Origin: Syngnathus acus
Lineage: Eukaryota > Chordata > Actinopteri > Syngnathiformes > Syngnathidae
Length of the DNA stretch: 64,000 nt
Direction: 5' to 3'
NCBI RefSeq assembly: GCF_901709675.1
Contig: NC_051103.1
Span: 6,433,501 to 6,497,500 of the forward strand
Below the pieces are notes generated by a model. It was not told where the DNA came from and made no database searches. It saw nothing but the letters and a program-made list of their open reading frames with translations. Below are positions 48,801 to 64,000 of this stretch, one piece after another. A program made the position numbers and the translations under genes. Each line of letters begins with the position of its first letter. Within the stretch, counting starts at the first letter, position 1.

Positions 48801-49850
48801 CGACGCAGGGGACATATGGAGGGGCCGCAGTGGGACAGCTGGGGGTCTTCTGGAGCTGGCTGCTGATCATTTGCAGAGTCTGTAGCAGCTCGGGGATTTG
48901 GACACGGAGGAAAAATCTGCCAGGGTTGCAGAACTCCACCACGGCCGCCTAAAATAAAAGCCGCAGTTAATAAATACTTAGCAATTCAAATTCTTATCAT
49001 TCAAGGTACCTGAATATCAGCTCCGTTATCAAGCTTGATGGGATGCAAGTCCTTCAAGTAAACCCTGCGGGGGGCCATTGCATCTGCCGACTTTGTTTCG
49101 CAAGGGGGAGAGCAATCAGGAAGTAAATACAATTAATATTTGTTGCTAAGGTGTCAAAGGGCAGATATCTAATTACCTTTGAATCCGGATGGGCGGTATT
49201 GCTTGCCAACGTTGCCGAAGCAGCGGTCTGATTGGGCTTCTCCCTACAAAATTGAACTCAAGTTTTAGTGCAATGAAACAAGTTGAAAGCTGTAGTCTGC
49301 TTACCTTGCGGGCTGTGGGTCAGTGGGCACACAAATATGTTTGTGGTCCTTCCAGTCTTGCGTCTGGCACACCGGGGAGCAGTATGTTGTCTTCTTGCAA
49401 CGAGCACAACGTAAAGACCCTGGCAGAGAAAAAAACAAAAAACTGCATTTACTTGAAAATGTCAAATGCAGTATTTACTTGTAGACGTTACCTTGATTGC
49501 CACAAATGTGGCAGCGGTGCAAAGGTGATTGCATGAAACCCAATGCCTTTATGGAGAAAATGTCAATTTCTTTTTCATAAATTGACAGTTTTTAATGATT
49601 TAAAATGTAATACATACGTCAGTTGTATCCCCACTGGCTGGTGGCAATATTGGACCTGCAAAAGAGGCAAATTGGACTGGCGTTCCGACATGTGGCAGAA
49701 AGTGTTCGAGTCAACACAAAAGAAGAGTTGAAGGTGTTTACCAGCTCCTACAGGCTGCGAGACCTGCCAAGGAAACGCGGCCGCCTTGGATGACGGCTTG
49801 CGCAATGGCTGGTTAGGCGGCACAAAGTACGGTGAAGATGGGTTGTTCAT
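45819..49850 (-). CDS. tdrd1: Tudor domain-containing protein 1 (20 exons, 883 aa; three extended Tudors)
   Basis: Germ-granule scaffold of the piRNA pathway; its Tudor domains bind dimethyl-arginine tails of Piwi proteins. Exons in order: 49742-49850, 49618-49655, 49492-49546, 49305-49419, 49177-49243, 49010-49090, 48766-48948, 48555-48698, 48320-48485, 48183-48245, 47914-48090, 47728-47835, 47491-47661, 47175-47417, 46982-47101, 46801-46908, 46559-46723, 46103-46501, 45993-46036, 45819-45914. MYND zinc finger at about 61-97 ([20 protein letters not shown]). Extended Tudors at about 130-320 ([25 protein letters not shown]), 385-575 ([24 protein letters not shown]) and 577-770 ([22 protein letters not shown]). 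A linker follows, then a leucine-rich coiled coil ([18 protein letters not shown]). Human TDRD1 has about 1180 aa and four Tudors; the fourth is missing here. The N-terminus before MYND is also short. Introns are mostly under 150 bp. Confidence 0.93.
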
Positions 49851-49903
49851 GGCAAATGGCGTTCTATAAATTCATACAAATACAATATTTAAGACTTAAG
49901 TGA

Positions 49904-50383
49904 CGAGGTGGTAATAACATTTGCATTTTTGTCGAATTCAAGCGCGGGTCGCCATGACGAAACAAAACTTAGCTTAAAAGTTAGCCTAACGATTGCCTGC
50001 TAATTGCATCTAATTGAAAGCTGAGTTTGAGGACATAACAGATGTAATGCTCCGTAACACAAATATGTAACCGTATATCGCGTGAAAAACTGCAATAATT
50101 CAAATTAACTCACTGTTTCGACAAAAAGTTCGACTTTTCCTGGCGAGGTGGTAATAACATTTGCATTTTTGTCGAATTCAAGCGCGGGTCGCCATGACGA
50201 AACAAAACTTAGCTTAAAAGTTAGCCTAACGATTGCCTGCTAATTGCATCTAATTGAAAGCTGAGTTTGAGGACATAACAGATGTAATGCACCGTAACAC
50301 AAATATGTAACCGTATATCGCGTGAAAAACTGCAATAATTCAAATTAACTCACTGTTTCGACAAAAAGTTCGACTTTTCCTGG
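49904..50383. repeat. 240-bp tandem duplication upstream of tdrd1
   Basis: 49904-50143 and 50144-50383 are direct copies with an exact 240-bp period and one difference that I can find (t at 50051 versus a at 50291). The first copy begins 54 bp upstream of the tdrd1 ATG. It sits in the divergent promoter shared with ccdc186. The near-identity implies a very recent event or an assembly duplicate. Confidence 0.92.
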
Positions 50384-50407
50384 CGTATTCTTCTTTTTTC
50401 CGGACGG

Positions 50408-50413
50408 CACGTG
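50408..50413. promoter_or_regulatory. E-box (CACGTG) in the tdrd1/ccdc186 promoter
   Basis: A palindromic CACGTG just beyond the 240-bp duplication, with an NRF1-like half site (catgcgcaa) about 30 bp further on. Candidate promoter elements only; their use cannot be read from sequence. Confidence 0.35.
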
Positions 50414-50507
50414 CTGAAAACTAGAAGCTCACTGCTCATGCGCAATGACACAAGCTGCTGATTGGTACATTTATAGTGTTGGCTCGTGCGTGAACGATTC
50501 GTTCAAA

Positions 50508-50542
<35 letters not shown>

Positions 50543-50552
50543 CATCATTATT
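50508..50552. repeat. (ATT)n microsatellite
   Basis: About 15 ATT/TTA units with two ATC variants at the end, between the tdrd1 duplication and the ccdc186 promoter motifs. Confidence 0.9.
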
Positions 50553-50774
50553 GGGGTTTTTGTTGTTGCTGCTGCTGTTGTTAATATTGTCTACGTATTT
50601 TGCATACACATTGTAAAGTACAGTGACAACGTATTTGTTTGATCAAAGTTAATTTAGTTCATTTAATTAAAAAACTATTAATCAACTATAACTGAAACAA
50701 TTATAAATGAATATGTTTTATTTTAAATATTTGTACACGTAATTTACATACGGGGGAGTAGTTACTCTTCCACT

Positions 50775-50811
50775 TACGTCAGACGTCACGAAAGGCTTTG
50801 CCTCTGATTGG
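50775..50811 (+). promoter_or_regulatory. CRE-like and CCAAT-box cluster upstream of ccdc186
   Basis: tacgtca and gacgtca lie back to back (50775-50788), followed by an inverted CCAAT box (attgg at 50807-50811) and gttcgcg. A typical TATA-less housekeeping promoter layout. The untranslated first exon of ccdc186 probably starts shortly downstream, before the exon with the start codon at 51737. Confidence 0.5.
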
Positions 50812-50829
50812 TTCGCGTCTTCTGTCCGT

Positions 50830-51736
50830 TCCCGCCCAGCCGTGGCCATATTTGTTGATGTGTCATTCCAAAAAGGACTTGTTGGGTTGACCAGCTGGAA
50901 AGACAGACAAAGTCACGGCTCAAAGTTCACCATTAAGTTCAACCCGAGCTGCTCACTCGTTCCACTCATGGATTTACCACACTCGGTGGGTGAATATGAA
51001 CACACTATTCTATCAAACGCTTGTTTTCCTTCAAGGAAATGATTAGCTAGCTGACCTGCCTCCTTTAGGCTAGCAAAGCTGTCACTATCGCTACAAGCTA
51101 AAGGTTTTTGCGTTACAAATAATCAGCGCCGGCTATTGCTTTCTTGAAATACATTGTTCTGGCGTTTGCCTGTTATTAACTTGATATTACTGCAGTATGG
51201 GAAGCTCAAGACGTTATGAGCAAGGTTATAACACTGCAAGCTAACACCTGCATAATAAGCTTGACCGTCTGTGAATGGCTTCAAATGAAGCATAAATCAA
51301 GTTAAGGAGCATATTTTGGTTTGCTAGGCGCGGCTGCGACAAAAGGTTTTTCCAAAGGGCTTGTGTTATCTTGACAGCTGACATCTGTCAAAAGGAGCAT
51401 CCATGCCTATTGCTGCTTGAATGCAGCATTTTCATAATACATAGAAAACATTCAAGGTAGATAAGAAGCTGTCCATTAAGTCTCTTTATTCTGTAACAAA
51501 TATGAATAGACAAAGCTGTGGGTATTATTATTATTATTTAGCAAAATCGGGAAGCATAAGAGAATAACGAATATTGCTGGGATTCTGTTCACAACCCAGT
51601 GAAGCAGGTAGTATAAGTTTATTTTAGGTATCAGGTTGAATAAAGAGCCTAAAAGAATATTTGGGGCGCTTCAGTCAGTCTGCTATTGTGTAATTCATCT
51701 CCCTCTGTTTTTCAGATTTGACGCACAGAAGGTACC
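50830..51736 (+). other. ccdc186 5' UTR region and first intron
   Basis: The strongest promoter motifs are at 50775-50811 and the coding exon begins after the acceptor tttttcag ending at 51716. A non-coding first exon must lie between them; candidate donors are present (for example gtgggt near 50985) but I cannot choose among them. The 66-codon open frame at 50842 has no recognisable product. Confidence 0.5.
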
Positions 51737-59846
<8,110 letters not shown>

Positions 59847-61195
59847 GTGAAGGACTGCGGAACTTTAGGATGCAAATGTGCCAGTAGCGTCCTTTGTCAT
59901 CTTCTCGTTACCTTGCCCACTTACTTGAATTGTTCTGTCGACTTTGCAATCGCTTTGGTGCAACGGATCGCGATTTCCTCCGGGGACTTTTTTTTGACGG
60001 CTGTGACGGGCCATTATTCTGAATGTAGACTGGGGATTGTCGCAAAGGAAACGGACCAAATATGTGTGCGTGTGGGGGGGTGATTTTGTCTCCAGGTTCT
60101 CTGTTCAACAACGCCATCCGCCAAGTAAACCTCAATGCCAAATTCTTTTTTTGAAAAGAAACTTGCACGACCCCATCAAAACGTAGCACTCCAAGATGTG
60201 AATTATTCGTGTCCTTGTCACTGAGCTGACGTTTCTGCTGCTTGGTAACGGCAAAGCGTGCAAAAATCTATCCAGGGACGAAGTGCAATGTGTGCCCTTT
60301 CTTTTGATTTTCATTTATTTTGCTTTTCATTGTGTTTGCTCACCTTCTTCTTCCATTTCAGCGTAATAGGCGTTTGGTTTACTCCTCACGTCCGCGCCGG
60401 ACTTGTCCGGTCTTATTGGCTGGTACCAAGTTGACTTTGATTAGTGTTCCATTTGGCGCCGTAATCCCTCTTTGCTTTTAGGTCACACGCGCGCATACGA
60501 GATGAAGGGAACGACGGCCGGTCGATACAAAAGGTCTTTATTTGATCTCATGCGGCAGCGGCAGCGCCGCCACAACAAACTGTTTCATGCATTGGGCCAA
60601 ACCCCCCGAGCATTATTATTTTGGAGAAAATTAGACAAAAATGGAAACATAATTCTCTTTCTCATGTAGATGTCCCGCAAAATTGCCGCATCGGCGCCGG
60701 AATGGGGTAATTTACGCGCCAGTGCCTTTCAATACAGAACCCAACGAAGCAGGTTATTGCCACTTTCACGCGACGAAATCGCTTCGTTTGACACGTGACA
60801 ACATCGGCGCCAGCAAAAATTAATTTCAACACGACGGTGCTGGACAAGTGAATGTGTGCGAGTGTTGGTTACGACTCTTAAGACGCCTCAATGCTGTTTA
60901 CGATACCAGACGGAAATAAGGCAAATGCCAGCTTTTAACACAGAACTCAGCCGAGTGCAGCGACTGCGTCCGCGAGTAATATGAAAGGGCCTTCCATGGG
61001 ATAACATGAAACATTCGCGTAGCTTTGAGGTGACGCCGTAAAACGGGATATAATAATTGTTTTAATTTTTTTTTTTATTTGAATCAATGTCCTGGTTCTG
61101 TGCAATGATTTCAGTGGGCTCTGTCTGTGTGAAACAAACTGTGATTCTAATTAAATTGTACATTTGTATATACTGAATGATGTGTATATACTGTG

Positions 61196-61198
<3 letters not shown>

Positions 61199-61252
<54 letters not shown>
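61199..61252. repeat. (TA)n microsatellite
   Basis: About 27 uninterrupted TA units followed by aataaataag, in the presumed 3' UTR or flank of ccdc186. Confidence 0.95.
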
Positions 61253-61262
<10 letters not shown>

Positions 61263-62567
61263 GTGGATCAAGGAAATAAAATGAAATACATCTGACCCTT
61301 GTGGAATGTTATTGTTGTTGATTTTGCTGTTTTCACCTCCAGTCAATGTCATCAAAAGGAACAACGATTCCTTTTTGTGGACGAGGCAGATTTAGAATCC
61401 CTTTCCCCCCCCTTCAAAAGGAGCGCAGTCCGCAAAGCTGGAGGTCACACGGTACAACGCATGGTAGGATTTAATCACTGCCTGCCTCACATGAAAATGA
61501 CAATCTGGCCTATAAACTAGTTTTTAAATATTTAATGAAATGATGAGTTAATACATTATGAGTGAAATGTCAAAGCATAAATTACGTTTTGCCCATCGCT
61601 GCTCTCGGAAGCGCATCTTTTTTTGCATAACAAATTTTTCTCAAGTGTGGACGAGGGCTGCTGATGGCGCTCTATGGGACGGCCATCCAACAGCAGGTAA
61701 AATATGGCTTTTGCTCTTCCACTCGGCAGATGTCATTTGACTTGTTCATGTTTCCTCCCCAGTCCGCTTACAGGCTCAGTGACACGCCGCAGGTTGATAC
61801 TGTGTGACCGTTCCAAGGAGGCTATTTTTAGCTCGCTGATAAAATGCCGTCTCTCCTCCCGGCTTTGGATGACTACACTAAAAAATGGCCAAAGCTTTCT
61901 TTTCAGACAGAAGCGCTCTGTGGAAAGAGATAACTGGTAAGACTGACTAAAACTAATCCAGGTGCCTTTCAAACTTTTTTTTACAACCACCCCAAGGACA
62001 AATTTATCACACAACGTAACATTTAGCGCATTTATAATGAACTTTGTGAAATACTTCTACCATATTTAACCCAAACGACGAGTTATCCTTCTATTTCTTG
62101 TGCATTCATTTAGTCTATTTTCATAAAGAGAAAAGTGAACGCTCGAGTGCAAAAAGAATATCCGTCTCGCTGCATTATTTTCCCATTTACGCGCTGAGCT
62201 CGTTTCCACTTTGGGCTCCTTTCGGTTGCAATTTGGCAGCATTCCCGAGGGTTGCGACAGACAGCGCCAGCCGGGATCCCCGAAAAAGAAAAATCTGCCG
62301 CTTGGCTAATGAGCTGTGAAATTGCTGCAAACGTTTGCGTTAATAGTTCATATGTCGCGGTGCGTGGCGGAGCGTGCGTCGGTACACAATTGATGAACGG
62401 CTGGAGAGTGCGGCAGCCAGATAAGCGCAAGAAGTCAAAGCCCGCGGGTCGCTCTTTCATGTGGTTGCTCGCTGGATCGGGGCGGAGGGGTGGGGAGGGG
62501 ACTGCCACATTCTTTTCCATCATATGCTGCCGATTATGCAAATAGAACAGCGCATAGTGGATTAGAA

Positions 62568-62690
62568 AATAAAAAGTCTACACACCCCTGTTCACATGCT
62601 AGGTAAAAAAAACAAAAGATTCCCACCTATATAACCAGTACCGGAAATAAAACCGAGACTGTAGTTGCACAAGTGTGCACACCCTCTTGT
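62568..62690. mobile_element. Tc1/mariner-type non-autonomous element remnant
   Basis: aataaaaagtctacacaccc then ctgttcacatgctagg, followed about 65 bp later by ttgcacaagtgtgcacaccc. Both strings belong to the terminal part of a Tc1-like element as I recall it from teleost genomes. No transposase frame is present. Confidence 0.55.
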
Positions 62691-64000
62691 GTTCAGAATT
62701 AGCCAATCACATTCCAACTCATCTTAGGCACAAGTGCTACCATTTTAAGTGTCTCTTAAGCGTTGATAAAGTGCAGCGCTTCAGCTGTTTAGGTCATAGG
62801 TCACATTCATGGTGAGCAAAGGTCGACGTCTATTTTAATGCACAACAGTATGAGGATGACATCATTTATTGTATAATAAATAAAACTATCTATTTTTCTT
62901 CCGCTATGATGATACATACTTGATCACAAAGCCTCACATATGAATGAGCTTAAAAAAAAGATTCTGGCTTCATCGATGTATTAATGTGCACGGCCTGTTT
63001 CATTATGAAATGTGTTATTCTTCCAAATGCAAATGAGCGCCTCCATCTGCGAAGGCGCTCTGTTCATCTCAGCACAGGCGACCTGCCAAGAAAACAACCT
63101 TTAATAATAATCAAGCACTCCCCTGTTTGTCATCAGCAACGTGGCACTTGTCCATTCATAAAATTCCTTTTGCTTTTGTTCCGTTCACTGAATTTATTTT
63201 GTGGACATTAAGTGTACACTTAAATACAAGCTGTACACGGACTAGCAATGTGTTGAATAATGTTATGAAGCAAAACAAACAAAAGAGATCAGGAACAACA
63301 AATGTTTTTCTTTTAATTCCACAGGACACTCACAAAAAGCATGTCAAGCCATACTCAACACGATTCTGGAATCAAACCCGTAACCTCATGGGCAGGAATA
63401 AATATACGACATTTTCATTTGACCGCAATTGCACTTGTCGACGGATGTGAGGTAAAACACAAGGTGAGCTTAAATACAATACGCAAATATACAACACGGT
63501 CCAGTTAGTGAGAACGTACGCTCATCATTGCCAGTTGCTTTATAAATTTTGTCTTCAATTTTTAGAAGGAGATTATTAAGAAAAAAAACACTCTTTGGAC
63601 CTTTAGGAGCAAAAACCATGCCTACATGTTTTCCATTGCACTCAATAATAATGTAAAAAGTAAGCTAAATGGATCAATCAACATTTTATATGGCCCGCCA
63701 AATTTAGCTAGAAATATTCAAGTTGGCTGAATCTGTCCAAGAATTGTTTTATACTAAAAAAGAATGTACCTTTTATTCATCAATTAGTCGTAAGAGGGCT
63801 CCCTCTTGTGGTGTGCAAAAGAATCATTGCCTAAAGTAGAATTCCTAGCTCCAAAGGTGTTATCCAAATTCACTCAATTGGTCCCCTGAAAATTACTCAT
63901 GACAAATAATGTATCTTTGTTCATCTATGTATTTATAAATTGTCCCAAAGCTTGAACTCCCTCCAGTGGTACATTAAAGCATCACAGCCCAAGTAAAGCT

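Larger units (their letters stand above)
59847..64000. other. Downstream region without a recognised gene
   Basis: Begins with the probable ccdc186 3' UTR (candidate AATAAA at 61275-61280). It contains a long (TA)n tract at 61199-61252 and a Tc1-type fragment at 62568-62605. Open frames are short and have no family resemblance, and no exon of the next syntenic gene could be recognised. Confidence 0.65.

Noticed and set aside
50445-50642. 65-codon frame with a poly-isoleucine run
   Set aside because: Product of the (ATT)n microsatellite; not a gene.
61062-61364. 100-codon minus-strand frame with alternating Tyr-Ile
   Set aside because: Product of the (TA)n microsatellite at 61199-61252.
59847-64000. 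A further gene downstream of ccdc186
   Set aside because: Open frames are 60-143 codons, lack family motifs and do not join through consistent splice sites; distant exons of a neighbour cannot be excluded.

Overview
The window is vertebrate nuclear DNA, almost certainly from a percomorph-type teleost fish with a compact genome. Genes are split into many small GT-AG exons with short introns, microsatellites and homopolymers are common, and every gene is the orthologue of a human 10q25.3 gene. No prokaryotic, organellar or viral gene was seen. I rebuilt exons by hand: each gene below splices into one uninterrupted frame with matching intron phases, and overall length matches the family except where stated.

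Layout. (1) 21-4468, + strand: gfra1, complete CDS (10 exons, 469 aa), a GPI-anchored GDNF co-receptor. (2) 8384-28977, - strand: atrnl1, complete CDS (29 exons, 1365 aa), an attractin-like membrane protein. It converges on gfra1. (3) 31686-44972, + strand: afap1l2/XB130, complete CDS (19 exons, 866 aa), divergent from atrnl1. (4) 38125-39618, - strand: an intact single-exon BTB-Kelch gene, closest to KBTBD13 as I recall that family, nested antisense inside afap1l2 intron 4. (5) 45819-49850, - strand: tdrd1 (20 exons, 883 aa), a germline piRNA-pathway scaffold with a MYND finger and three extended Tudor domains. It is tail-to-tail with afap1l2. (6) 51737-59846, + strand: ccdc186 (15 coding exons, 975 aa), a coiled-coil Golgi/dense-core-vesicle protein, head-to-head with tdrd1. 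The last 4 kb holds no recognisable gene.

The order gfra1-atrnl1-afap1l2-tdrd1-ccdc186 keeps the human 10q25.3 block (in reverse), but the genes that separate them in human (TRUB1, FHIP2A/FAM160B1 and ABLIM1 between ATRNL1 and AFAP1L2; VWA2 between AFAP1L2 and TDRD1) are not here. The genes do not form a pathway. The links are positional: two convergent pairs, two divergent pairs and one nested gene.

Most notable: the KBTBD13-like gene nested in afap1l2; a tdrd1 that lacks the C-terminal fourth Tudor domain but keeps the terminal coiled coil; a 240-bp tandem duplication (one mismatch) in the tdrd1/ccdc186 divergent promoter; a ccdc186 intron with an apparent GC donor and a (TG)n/(CG)n tract in place of a pyrimidine tract; and a tandemly duplicated near-perfect palindrome upstream of the nested gene. 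Mobile-element content is low and fragmentary: three short LINE reverse-transcriptase scraps, three Tc1-type terminal fragments and one hAT-like scrap.
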